From Populus alba (taxonomy: Eukaryota > Streptophyta > Magnoliopsida > Malpighiales > Salicaceae): a stretch of DNA of 64,000 bases. The stretch spans positions 11,065,875 to 11,129,874 of the forward strand of contig NC_133300.1 in assembly GCF_005239225.2 (NCBI RefSeq). The letters are read 5' to 3'. The notes beneath the pieces are model-generated. The model was given only the letters and a program-made list of their open reading frames with translations, was not told the origin of the DNA and did no database searches. Positions within the stretch are counted from its first letter, which is position 1, and each line of letters starts with the position of its first letter. Below are positions 38,001 to 50,819 of the stretch, in pieces. Made by a program: the position numbers and the translations under genes.

Positions 38001-41000
38001 CAACTCGTTAGCTTGTCAAATAGTGACCATGTCCGGTTACCTTATTAGCCCATCAACTAGTAGCCTAGCCTAGCAACCCTAATGAGCCTATTAACCGGTC
38101 AGGGAAAGACTCATATTCAATTTGAAGTTTTTTAAACTTTATAAATAGACATGGTCTTAGCCAAACTAAATAGTTTAAGAGAAATCCTCAAATTTTATCC
38201 TTAATTTAATATTTATATTTATCAATGGAGTTTTAAATCTTTTTAATTTTATCAAAATATCTCAAACTTAATCAAGATTAGATAATGTCACTCCTTATTC
38301 TATCCATTGTTAGTGACAAACCAATGATTAAAAAATTATCCCATTTACAATATTTAATTTGCTTGCGCTATTAAATCCTTTAATCCAATGTGATTGATAT
38401 AGCTATGCTACCAATACATATAATAAGACAATAATGTGCCCTCATGATGTAGGAGTGATAATTTTACACATCCCATTCAATATTTTATGTCATTCAATCT
38501 TGTTAGATTGTATTTTTATTTGGTTTAATAGAAAACAAACCAAAGATGGGTAAAACTTGATCTAGTTAGATTAGGGTTAGGGTGTGAAAGTGAGGATTGA
38601 GTTCATCCAACAAGGCCCTAGTATGATTTTTTAACCTGTTTTTTTTTTTAAATTGTAATTATAATTTTTCAATATAATTCATTGATTTTTATCTTATCAT
38701 TCATGAAGAATTTTTGTTGTTTCATAATTAGATTTGAATTTGAAGTTTAAACTCATTTTTATTATTTTATGATTCATGAATATAAATGTAGTTTGTTTTT
38801 CAAACTTACATTTTTTATTTTGATTTAAAAAAAGAAAAAAAAATGGATCAAATATAATATGTATTGGGTGGAGAAAGTTCTTAATCCGATTCGATTCAAT
38901 TGAATTAAAGGCGAACACAAATAAATAATTTATATATTTCAAGGCAATCGTGAATAGAGCAAAATCTAATTCCAACTTGATTGATTGTTATTCTATTTTG
39001 AAATGGCAATTGACAATGGAAGAAATTAGAGACTCAAATAAGTAGAAGAGGTAGATCAGAAGGATTAACACAATTTTGTACAAAGATGTAACAAATTTAA
39101 CTTTAATTTTTTTTCATAAAAAAAAATATATATAGACTTTTACGATGTGTTTTTGTACATAAAAAAAAGCTCAAGTTGAACTCAAAAAGTTCATGCATAT
39201 ATTTGATTGTGTTCATGCATAAATTAAGAACTATATGCAACAAAACAATTATCAATCTCAATCCTTGCCTAGTCGAAGTAAACCACACAAACCCGTGACA
39301 TGGGTTATAAACTTAATTGTATTCAACAATTATTATTCTTTATAATCTTTGATCTAAAATAGACACCTAAAAAATTAATAACCAGCAAAATATCAAAGTG
39401 ATCGGTAAAAAAAATCAAATTGAAATAAATTATGTCACTTAATTAATAATCAACCAAATATTAAATGATGAAATTAAAAAAAAAATAAAGAAGAAAAATT
39501 TTAAAAAATGCAATTGTAATGGATTGAAAAAAAAAAGAAAAAGTTGAGCCCATCTTTTAGGTTAGGAAGGCCCAAAGCTTCTAAGCCTAGAGTAACCCAC
39601 TCTCCCAGACCTTATATTTTTTTTTATTATTATTTTCTTAAAAGGCGGACAACAAGTCATTTGCTCCTTGATAATTTTTTTTTAAAAAATTTGAGGAGAT
39701 ATATTGTCTCTACTGAGATCGTTAGAAAATCAGACTAGTTTGTTTTTGATCAAGCAAAACTCATTTTAAACATATTTTGACTTGAAAAAACCATAAAAAC
39801 ATCCATGCGTCTTGTAAAATATATTCATAGCCTTTAACAAAAATTATCTCAAAAGCCCACAATCAACCTGAAAATCAAAATTTTTTTAGAGTTTAGATTC
39901 AGATCCATCATTTCAGATAAGTTTAAGGAAAAACAACACATTGTCTAAACTTTACTTATCAAAATGAATCAAATGAACCCAAAATCACCCATTTTTATTG
40001 TTGGAATTGGTCTCAATTAAAAGTTTCTCTCTCTTTACCACTAAAAACCAGTTTCTCTCCCTCCTTTTAAACAAGGAACCAAAAATTTGAAGAAAATAAA
40101 ATTTAGGACTAAAATTGAATTTTATAATTTTTAGAGACTAAAAGCTTATAATCTAAAAAGTTATAGGATTAAAATGTACGTTTAGCTCTAATTTGAGCAA
40201 AATCATCTCTTTTAACCGTGTTTATATTTTTTATTTGAGTCCTTTATCCTTAAATACTCTACTCCCTTAATAAATGAGTTTTAATTGGCCATCAATTTAA
40301 GCCTATAAAGATGCAATAAAAAAAAGGAGACTTGAAAAAATACAAATCATTATCACAATTTATAATGATTTGTTTCTTGAGGAAACAGTATCTTCTCAAC
40401 ATCTTTTAAAATATTGCTTAATTATTATTTTAATGGAATGACCAATGTCCAGTATGTTTTAGTGGGATCCAAATTACAATTTCATAAAAGTTTTCACCAA
40501 AATAAGCCTCAATTTTCCATAAAAGACCATTTTTTATGACAATTTTATAAATTTACAAATAAGAATGAAGACAAATTGAGACATATTTTGAAAACCTTCA
40601 ATGAAAGCGCTAGTGGTCACGTTCAAATCAAATGCAAAGTAAGGAAAAGCTTATAATTTTTATTAACAGTATATAGTCTAACGTCAATTATATTAGGAGC
40701 AAAATTGATAAAATCAAGATGTTTGATACTCAACTGATAAGTTGGGGACCCAATCTAAGTGGTCCCGATAGTTTGATCACTGCGGGTGCGTCTCCAGTTT
40801 CGTCAATCATTCTTTGTATACCCCACCATGTACAAGGCTGTGAACCAAATTATCAAAACAAATACCCACATTGGAGAATCAAACATTTCGAATTGCCTTG
40901 GAATATATAGCTGTGGTATTATACAATGGCCAACTAGTTTAGCTTCGGAGACAATGATTCTCGACGTCCGATAGTGAATTTGGAAGACGAAACAGTGTAA

Positions 41001-41072
41001 CGATTGACTTAAATTTACATAAGTTTGCACCTCTTTCCCTAACACAACGATGCATTGCATATTAATTTAACC
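35001..41072. other. Intergenic region between G6PDH and the cystinosin gene
   Basis: About 6 kb of AT-rich DNA without a supported gene. It contains a GT-rich patch (36300-36440), a 28-bp tandem duplication (36636-36691) and a 52-codon acidic/Gly-rich open frame (36802-36960) of unknown status. A partly repeated 'gcttgtcaaatagtga' phrase occurs near 37975 and 38011. The end, from about 40700, is likely 3' UTR or downstream sequence of the cystinosin gene. Confidence 0.45.
36636..36691. repeat. 28-bp tandem duplication
   Basis: 'tgtccagaagtaataaagga' plus 8 bases occurs at 36636 and again at 36664 without visible differences. Confidence 0.95.
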
Positions 41073-41527
41073 TTACACATTTTCTGGCGTAGCTCGCTCC
41101 TCAGAAAACCTGATAAGTGGCTCTGTTCCCTCCTTGTTGAGTTTGGGAGGAACAGCTTTCTTCTCAGGATACAAGATATAGTGTTGACACATGAATACAA
41201 GGTCAAAGAAAATGGATACCTGCAAAATGTATCCATCAAAACCAGAGCAGAAGGGAGCAAAGAAGAATTGAGATGGAACGTGAAAGAAAGAACTGGTTTA
41301 GATGGACAACATATAATCTGGCAATAGTGGTAAAACCAGACTACCAGCATGAGATTGGTAACAGTTAAAAATTTGCATAGAGTACTGGAATTATCCAAAA
41401 TAGAAAAAATGTTCCATACCAAAGATAACAACGTTTTTCCTATGTTGCCATAGAAGTTCACCCAAGAATCTGGCAAAGACAATAAGATCAAATTAGCATC
41501 ATGCATAAAACCTCCCCCCCCCCCCCA

Positions 41528-41558
<31 letters not shown>

Positions 41559-44500
41559 ACACTTTGGTCTATAGATTGCACTGCCATTTGAGCATAATTT
41601 GTCACCCCTCCAAGAAAATCAAGTAAAATGTTTCCAATGCTGAAGCCATCTGTGCTCTTTCGCATGAAGTTCATGATCACCTGTGTCTCAGATCAAGCAC
41701 AAATAAATGTGAGGTGTCATGTCAGAAATATTCTAGAGGATCAGATAAAGAATGGGTCAGATTGAAATAAAAAACTAAACAAAAAAGGGGGGGGGGGTTA
41801 GAAGAAAAGGTTATCTCATTAAAGCATCCATAAGTTCCATCTGCTGATTAGCGAGTAGGAAAGGACAGGTTCTGTGTGATTGTGATATAAGTTTACATCA
41901 TCTTGAGGAAACTTGAGGAAAACTAAGTTTACATCATCTGTTTTATGAGGATAAAATGCTATAAATAGACTATCAAAGATCTTATCTGATTTATAGATTG
42001 CTGTCTTTGCAAGTCCAATGGCTTTAAAGCCACACTAGATGGCAATTAGTCCCACACAGACTTCTCAAAGACATGAAAGAGAAGCAATTCTGACCTGAGG
42101 AATATACTTGATGACAGTCATAAAAACTTGAATGGAGCTGCAACAGCATTAAAATAAAGGAATAAGAAAGAAATCTCACAACTGATTGATCAATCCACTC
42201 TTTAATGGAAAAGTGAACGCAAAAATAATAACAGAGGAAGTAGTTAAGAAGAGATCCAGAATCGAAACAAAAAAAAAAAGATTTCTCATCACCGAGTAAT
42301 ATGCCTATAATTGCTTGGCCATTTCCAGCCAGTGGCAGGAAACAAAATTAAGGGTTTACATTATCCCCTTAATGCTCTTTTGAGATCTCATTTTATCAAA
42401 CTTGACTAATTGCAACCAAGACATCAGGTTTTAACTATTTCTTTTATCAACAGCTTTAACTAATCTCACAGACTAGGTATTTCTAAATCACCGTGACAAA
42501 GCAGTCCATCAAGTACGGTGCTTAAGTTTGCCACAGCATTTGAATATGTGCCACTCTTTCATAAAATTTCTCGGCCATTAACCTTTATATCACTTATAAT
42601 CCCAGTCCCACCTTTTACCCTTCTCCCCAGATGACAGCGAGAGATGAGAGCACCACCCCATTGCCTATGTTGATGAAAATTCTAATTTATATTGAGAGAA
42701 AGGAGTCTAGTGCTTTTCTGAGTCTCCAAGATTACGAGTCTCATTGAAGAGAGACATGAATTAGAGCACAAACAGGTTGAAATAACAGTCTGGAAACCAA
42801 CTGCAAAGGAACACGTCCCCGCAATAACAGCAAACAGCAAGGAACTTGGTCAGTGAAGAAACAGAGTAAATCATAGAAGATAGATTAAAGATAATAGAAT
42901 TTCCTGTTATAAGAGAACTTGGGAACTCAATCCTCAAACAAATATGGGTATCCAAATTACAGCTACATGAGAAAAATCTGAAAATAGATAGCTAAAATCT
43001 CATACAGACTCTAATATCCATCTAGCAGGTTGTTTTGTTCCTAAATATTATACACGCAACGGAAACTATGAAACAAAATTATTCAAGAGTCCTTCGGATC
43101 TCGTTGAACCAATAATTGTGTCCCCCTGGGTATCCTTTTTCCCCTGTCTTTTTGCAATTGTGTACTTCATCATATACCATTGTATACATCTCCTTAAGGA
43201 TTTTCCAGACTTTTTTTTTTTTTCCCAGTCTGGAATTGGATTGGTGCCCCAAAGTGTTAGAAGATTTCATTGAATTCTATCAAATAATCTCCACCTAGAA
43301 TGTGTCAAGATTATTCAAGCATTATTAGATTGGTAATGACACTGTTAGACAGATCTAGAGTTGTTCAGGGATTTATTATATGAAAATCTGATCTTTTCAT
43401 CTTTGAATAATTCTTTAAAGGCAGGGTTGTCGCAAACTACAAGCCGTCCAATTGTTCGGCCTCTAACAGTAATCCACACGAACCACCCGTGAGAAATCTT
43501 CTAACTTCCTATTTAGGAAAGAGGGATTGCTATGACTAAAGTGTTAGCTCTAATTCTATGTTTATATAGCTTTTCTGTCTAACAAACAACCACTAAAAAA
43601 TAAGAGGCATAACTTACTATTTATAGGGAAATCTGAAAACCTTATAAATTGACAAAATATCAATTTTCCCCTTGAATAATATTCATATATTAATTCAGGA
43701 TAATTTTAAAATTAACTCAATCAAGTCCTTACTTGATTTTTCTAGGTCTAGAAATATAATCTTTGTATTAATTATATTTCAGTCCTCAATTTCTAAAATG
43801 TATTTAAATCAAGTCATTCTTAATTAAATCATCTCAATTTAATTTCTTACTAGTGGTTTTTTAATGTGAGTGGCCTATTATGTTCCTAATATCTTGGCCC
43901 AAATATAAATTATAATTCTAATTAAATAGAATTAAACAATTTAATTTATTATCAATTAAACAATTAATTACTTTATACTTAAAATCAAGTGTATTGTCTA
44001 GCAACGTATCATGATCCCCCCAATATTAGAAAAGTCATTAATGGTTTGACTTAACATTTCAGTAACTAGTTTCTCAGTATAATTAATATCATTTCATCAA
44101 TAATGTTCTAATTTAACATTAAAGCATGAAGTATGTTTATCATATTAAATCATGTTCATTCTCTATATAATAGTCATTAATTGTTTGAATAAGATTTGAA
44201 ACTCTTTTCAAATCTCATTCCACCTTAACTAAAGATTTCTCAGTCAATACTATTTGAGAACATATAATACATTTTTCTTAATTCACAGTAGGTTATGAAT
44301 CCTCTCTTGATCACTCAATTACCTTCATATTGTTCATGTTATACAGACCCTTTTTTTACCTCGACTAAGATAATGTAACAAGATCAAAATATATCATTTT
44401 CTATATAAGATGATTTAGTGATTTCAAGTCTAAGGATCACTTACACAACTGTCACATGAGTCTTTCCATAGACATAGGTGATCTCTCTATATAGAATTCT

Positions 44501-47500
44501 GATGTAGGTCAATTTAGTGTATATGTCTTATGACAAGCACTTACATACTAGTTTTAGGTATCTCTTATACTTCAGCTTATAAAAACAGCTGCTTCCTTTC
44601 ATAAAAAAAAGAACATGTACCAATCTTTATGTCTCTAATAAATGTCTGGTATTTAAGAGAGCATCAATCAGGGATATTTTAGGAACAATGCTTTGATGTA
44701 ATAGGAATCTCTAATTATAACAACTTTATAATTTCATTTGCATAAGTATTTTTGTCCCATGAACTTTATCTTTACTCTAGATTCATTCATCTAATATTAT
44801 ATGAATATTAAAGATAAATTAAGTATTTATTAATAATAAATATGTATTTACATTAATATAATAATAACACGTATAACCAACCAATTGACTACAAGGCATA
44901 TTAAACTAATACAGGCGTCCATGTCTTATGCTCATTCCAAGGTGCATCTTAAATCATTAGTGAGAACTGAAAAGTTTTACTTCCAAATATTATCATGCAG
45001 AATCTCAATCCTATGCGCACGAAGAAAGAATCTGATGCTATAAACTTCATCTGAGTATGAAAATAGAATATGAAGTGAAAAACTGAATGGAAAATACCCT
45101 TGATTCCCACTCATTGAGTTAAGAATCAAGACTACTATATCTTAAAGAGTTAAATCCATCACAACCACCTCAGGCATAGTTATCTCATGAAGATTTCCAA
45201 CAAAATTTAAGTATCAAGGAAAATTTGCAATTTAAGGATCAAAAAGACAGAGAGCAACTTACTTGAAGATGGAGATGAGCCACAGCCAAGAGTTACTAGG
45301 CAAAGCTATAAAAAAACATACTGCAGCAACTAACCACACAACACACACAGTTGCAATAGAAATCTTAGAGACCTTTTGATTTCCACGCTGTTCAAATGAA
45401 AGAATGGTTACATCAGGCTTCAATAGGAGACGAAAAGCAAACAGTAAAACGCTGACAAAGTGCAAACCACTTACATCATAGATTACAATTTGGAATAATG
45501 TAATTGCTGTTAACAAAACAGCATGAATTGAGAAAGCAACATCATTTGCAGCTACAGGTATCATCTGCAATAAACCAAAAATATGTAAGCAACTAAGCAG
45601 ATACAAGGGTCCAATGTTAAGAGTCAATTCTTGAACACCAGACAGATATGAACTCTTATATAACTGATAAAAGTGGCTAGAGTTTATACTTACTACAACA
45701 TCCTATTACAAATCAATAGATTTTTTCTATAAAATTTCCTTTCTTGATTTCGCTCTCTATCTATGTCTGAAACATGAGGTCACAAATTTTAATGAAATCT
45801 TCGTTCGGAGATTGCCTTCAGGTGACATTCAGAAGAACTGGAATAGGGTTTCACTTTCCTTGGGTATGGGTTCTAACAAACTTGCTCCATTTTAAATAAT
45901 CTTACTTCAAAAAAGCAGTTTGCTCACTATTTGGAGTTGATGGGTAACACTAGTAGGGATTGCTATGGTAGGTAGTGAGGAAATCCAATGGTTAGCCATC
46001 CAAACCAATCCAAATGGGTGGGTTTTTTGAGTGAAAAGTGGTTTTCGTTCATGTATGGATAAAATCTGAAAGAATAGCTTTAGTTACGGTTTCCATACTT
46101 CAATCTGTAATATATATGTGTTGTCATTATTAGTTTTCAAAAACTATAAAATTCCAACACATATTATGATATTAATAATGATAAAGGAGGTGTGAAACGT
46201 AAACTAAAAACATGTAAGGAAAAATTACTACTATTTTTATTTACAGGTATAGTTTGTGCATTAACCATTAGTTTGTTGTTTATATAGCAAGTTCAATTGT
46301 GGAATGATTTATTGATGATATGGAGGGATTGGTTATTATAGTTTTTAGGATTGTGAAGACTTTTATTTCATAACGGAACAACTTTTTTTTATATATTCAC
46401 CTTGAAACATTTATTTGGTTGTTGTACTATGGATGGATATGCTTTAAAATAATTTTATGTTTTGAAATTTATTTGGTTCTTGTTAATAATTTTTTGTTAA
46501 TATATGGTTAACCAAATTTAATTAAATTATTGATTCTAAGAAACTATTGAAATTATTTATTCAATTAATTAACTCTATATATATATTTAAAAAAAAAAAA
46601 AAAAAGTTGGCTGATGATGGTTTTTTGAATGGGTGTCCACCATATGGATATGGTTATCAAAAATCCTTACATGATGTTAGGTTCAATATTGTTATTAGTT
46701 TTTTATTTAGAAATGGTTATGGTTATACTAGAATCATCATCCCTAAATACTGGTAGTATCAATCACGGTGAACATCCATTGGCATTTAGGGAAAAAAAAT
46801 TGAAATCATTTGCTAGATAAGTTCAAAGGAAGGGTCTCATTCGACCATTTCTGATGGCGATGATTAAGGAAACAGGATGCATAAACCCCTCATGTGTACA
46901 GCTAAATCAATGGGCACTCCTCAACTTCTATAAAAGCAAGCAATTAGCAGGCAGGCATGAAGTTAATGATAAACTTATTTTATATCTATAACCTCAAAAT
47001 ATAAGAGAAAATGAAGGTGTTTTTTTAGCTAATTAAAATGAACAGAGAATTTGTTGACGAGCATTGCTTACTGGCAAGACATCTCATTCAAGTTTTAAAA
47101 GTCCAACCAAAATAGGAAACATTTCATTTTTCTACTTATCGTAACAAATCCTTTCAGGGATTTGAATAGGTTGGTAAATAAACGAAAAACACAACAGCTT
47201 GTTGATGGAAGATAAAATTGACCCACCAAACTATTACTTGTGCTTCACCTATAACTGAGCATGGGAAAACAAGAAAGGAGCTGTATATGAAATAAACAGA
47301 AGAAGAAAGAAGGAAAAGAAATACCTCTCCATGGCCATATTTTTCAAAGTACTGGTGTTGAATAGCAGAGCTAAAGTAAAGAGAAGCGTTGTATATCAAA
47401 TACGAAGAATGTTTCGTCAAATTCAACACCACGAAATCAAAGTTCAACCCCACCACACTGTTCAACAGACAAAAATATATCGTATTGGTGTTGTTGGAAT

Positions 47501-47659
47501 GGATAATCAAAAAAGTAAAGTAAAGCGATTAATGAATTACCTTTTGCGTCGGAAATTCAAGATTACTTGAGGATAGAAACTGATAGACCATGAAAAGAAG
47601 GCGATCCATCCAAACGTTTCGTAGGCGATTTCCAATGGAATTGAATTCCATGATGCCAT
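41073..47659 (-). CDS. Cystinosin homologue (PQ-loop cystine/H+ transporter)
   Basis: Member of the lysosomal cystine transporter family, expected to move cystine out of the vacuole/lysosome with protons. Eight exons, minus strand: 47659-47541, 47457-47325, 45564-45475, 45387-45263, 42137-42095, 41680-41563, 41469-41420, 41219-41073. They give 825 nt, 274 aa, close to the roughly 270 aa of plant homologues, with all junctions in frame. Seen: first PQ loop 'SFYPQVILNF' (Pro30-Gln31), 'GLNFDFVVLN' with Asp47, second PQ at residues 169-170, and 'ILLDFLGG' with Asp191, corresponding to the proton-coupling Asp of the human protein. Several hydrophobic membrane segments are present. The C-terminus ends 'RATPENV' without the animal GYDQL lysosomal signal, as expected in plants. 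Intron 4 (3.1 kb) carries a repeat insertion. A broken partial copy lies upstream at 50820-52340. Confidence 0.95.
41511..41554. repeat. Homopolymer pair C13/A28 in cystinosin intron 6
   Basis: A run of 13 C (41514-41526) is followed directly by 28 A (41527-41554) on the plus strand. On the sense strand this is T28 then G13 inside an intron of only 93 bp (41562-41470). Confidence 0.9.
43385..44900 (+). mobile_element. Large-LTR-type repeat inside cystinosin intron 4
   Basis: This is the longest of three related copies (others at 3195-4262 inverted and 28130-29135 direct). It begins near 'tctttgaataattctttaaa' (43400) and runs past 'agagagcatcaatcaggga' (44657) to 'accaaccaattgactacaa' (44877). 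Oriented opposite to the host gene. No coding sequence; probably a solo LTR or non-autonomous element. Confidence 0.65.
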
Positions 47660-50462
47660 TGCAATTCAATCCTGTTTTTCTCTTTCCAACTTGCCTGGAG
47701 CCTGGAGGAGGAGGAGACTTTACTAACCGCAAGAACCCCCAGGCGGTTTTTTTCAATTGTAGAAAACTCTCTTTGAATGCACTTGTTGTATCTGAACCGT
47801 TCACCAGAAGTGACGTGGACGGACAACAAATTATTATTTTCTTTCTATTTCTAAATAATTAATATATGTATAGAATGGCTTTGCCCAAGATTATGGCTAA
47901 ATACACTCTTCGGATAACTAAACACTAATCTTCTTGGGAAATTATATGGGAAGGCTAAATTCTTATTTAACTCTGGATTTAAATTAAAATTACATGGAAA
48001 TTACTTTGATATGATTAATTTGATTTAATAAGTTTAAAAATAGTTAGTTATCTGAAAAAAATGATTTGATTTTAAAAAAATTTAAAATAATTTTTTTTTT
48101 AATATTAAAACAATAACATAGTAAATTAACTCAGATTTGTTAAATCTGTGATCCGGGTTATAGACTTCATTAGATTTAATAATTATGTTTAAAAGAATTT
48201 GTACTTAATTATATATAATAATAAAAACAAAAACTTGTAAAATTAAAAATTAAGATGTTTATTTAAAATTATAATAATTTTATAAAAAATAAATTAAATA
48301 TTGAAGATATACAGTATTGATGGTTGTTTGGTTGAGGCTGTGTTTTTTACAATGTAAATATTGTTATATTCAAGATTATCCTTTTACTATAGTTTAGAAA
48401 CTTAGCCTGGTCCTGCGAGTCGATCTGGAACCTGGCCGACCTAGAACTGGAGCTTGGGTAGGATTTAAGAAAAAATAGGGAAAGGCAAAATCTGAGGTGA
48501 CCCGATAAGACCCGGTCAAAAATCTAGTTGCAACCCGTTGATTTTTATTATTTTTTACTAAAATGATATCCTTTTAATTTTTTAAAAAAAATAAAAATTG
48601 ACCCAAATAACCTGGTGACCCGGTCAAAACCCAGTAACCAATCAAAACTCAAAACCTGAATCTTGGATTGTACCAGGTTTAAACATTATGCCTTCTACTG
48701 TGTAATCTTCTTCTTCGCGCCCTTTTTGACTTCGTCCGTCCCGATGACTGCTCGTTAGTAAAAAATACAAAGATTTTTCAGGTATACTATTTTTCATGGA
48801 CAACCTGTCCGAGTGAAAAATACAAATATTTTTCAGGATTGATCTTATTTTTTCAGGTGACCTACCTATTCATGAAAAACAAAATACAAAAGTTTTTCAA
48901 CATTAATTCATTGTAATGGGTGACCTACTTATTGATGAAAAATATGAAGATTTTGTAGGTTGGTCTAATTCTCATGGATAACCTATTCAGATAAAAAATA
49001 TAAAAAATTCTCAAAAATAAAAAAAATTTAGAAGTATTTTTATTTTTTAGCCATTTTGAGGTGGCCTTCCTTTTACCAGATCCAATCGGGAATTTCTTTT
49101 ATAAAGTTTTGCAAAACACATTGTTCAATGCTTTGGAGTTAGATGATATAATGTATCTTTACCTGATTTTAAATATAAGCCCTAATTTCTTCTTAATCTT
49201 TTTAGTGCTTGATTGGTAAGGTCTTGCTATTTTTTATTTGATTTCTCTTGGTCATTAGCTCACTTGAGTTGGCCCATATAAGTCTTTTTCTAGATTTTTT
49301 TTTAGTTTTACACAACTCAATATTTATGGTGTCCATCGTGACCCATTTACTTACTGGAAATTCTTTGTGTCGTTGATCAATTTGAAAGGATCATTAATTA
49401 TTCTCTTTACTCACTACTAAAAACATTCAATGTCACTCATTGTCTTAAAATATTCAAATTGCCTCTTGTAAACAATAATGCCTCCTTGTTTCAATACCGA
49501 AAGTATTCTCTTTTTACTATTACCTTGAGGAGATCAAATCACCTTTTAAATGAAAACATTGCCCTCTTGTTTTAACCATTACCTTTAAGTGTGTTTTGTT
49601 AGTGATACAGACAAGTAATGGCTTTACAAAACCCCTCTTTATTTCCTTTTTTTGCTTGGTTTTAGCGAAGAAATCTTTATTCAGAATGAATTTTAAAACT
49701 TGATCTTACATTTTGAAAAAAAAAAAAAAAAAGTCTCGATATGAGTTTAAAGCGATTTGCTTTTGAAATCTTGTAACTTTTTGGTAATGTTTCTTGGAAA
49801 GAAGATGATTTGTTTTTATGTTGGCAATATTGCAATTGATAAAGATATATCACGAGATGACCTTTTATTTTTGTGGGTTTCAAAGCAAAAGACTCGAATA
49901 AAAACTCGAGGTTTTGTTTGAGAAAATTTTATCTTTTTTTGATCACTCATTTTATTAACATGAATATTAACGAGTATCTTATTTATAGTATTATAAATCT
50001 TATAAAAAATATTTTGTATTTTAAGAGCGTTATTTATTATTCTAGGTTATTTGTTTGTTTAATTAAGAAAGATTTTTAAAAACATGGAATGTAAACTTTG
50101 ACTCTTTACTATGAAAAAAAAGATTCATAAAGCTTGAAAAGTATTTTAAGGTATTAAATTCAACAAATACAAAGTTTTACAAAATTCAACAGCCTGCGCG
50201 CATCCAAGATACCAGGAAAAGGACTATACAGCAAAGAAAAGAAATCTCATGCAAGTCCAGTGCCTTGCTTTTCTAGAGCATCTGCACAACTGTTCGCACA
50301 TCCGGAAGTGTGTATTGAATTGAACACCTACCTCTACATTGTTTTTAAAGTTGCACAAGACCTTCTAACACCCAAACATGGAGACTATTAAACCGTGATC
50401 ATCACTGCTATGAGAGATTAGCATTTCTATATATATATATATATATCTACGTTTTAGTAGTG
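47660..50462. other. Intergenic: cystinosin promoter, then repeat-rich DNA
   Basis: 47660-47870 is the likely promoter/leader of the minus-strand cystinosin gene and is more GC-rich than its surroundings. 48395-48690 contains 'acccggtcaaaa' phrases and a 'ttagaaacttagcctggtcc' start and 'accaggtttaaaca' end, similar in style to the MITE at 16016 but more degraded. 48760-49020 repeats a 'gaaaaatacaaa.attttt' phrase several times. 49000-50460 is AT-rich with no gene. Confidence 0.4.
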
Positions 50463-50752
50463 GACGTGGGCCTAGGCAGATTGGATGGTTTATCGAGTGC
50501 TGGAGTGTCCACCCAACAGGGCCAATCATTTCTAATTTATTCAATGTGCTTCTTGGTGAACGAGTTATCAGAGCAAATATCCATAAGAATCATGTCGGAG
50601 AATCAGTAGTGACGTGGGCCTAGCAGATTGGATGGTTTATCGAGTGCTGGAGTGTCCACCCAACAGGGCCAATCATTTCTAATTTATTCAATGTGCTTCT
50701 TGGTGAACGAGTTATCAGAGCAAATATCCATAAGAATCATGTCGGAGAATCA
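50463..50752. repeat. 148-bp tandem duplication
   Basis: The unit beginning 'gacgtgggcctag' at 50463 recurs at 50611. The copies are nearly identical over their length; the clearest difference is one extra G ('cctaggcag' against 'cctagcag'). A (TA)n run precedes it at about 50431. Confidence 0.95.
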
Positions 50753-50819
50753 TATGAACAAACATTTTCATTTTCTTTGGCATGAATGATTCCCCAAAAG
50801 TAAATACTTATGCTTACAC

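Noticed and set aside
41039..41680. Minus-strand 213-codon open frame with a Phe/Gly run
   Set aside because: It reads through cystinosin exon 6, then continues through introns and the homopolymer tract and crosses later exons in the wrong frame. The spliced model explains the conserved parts.
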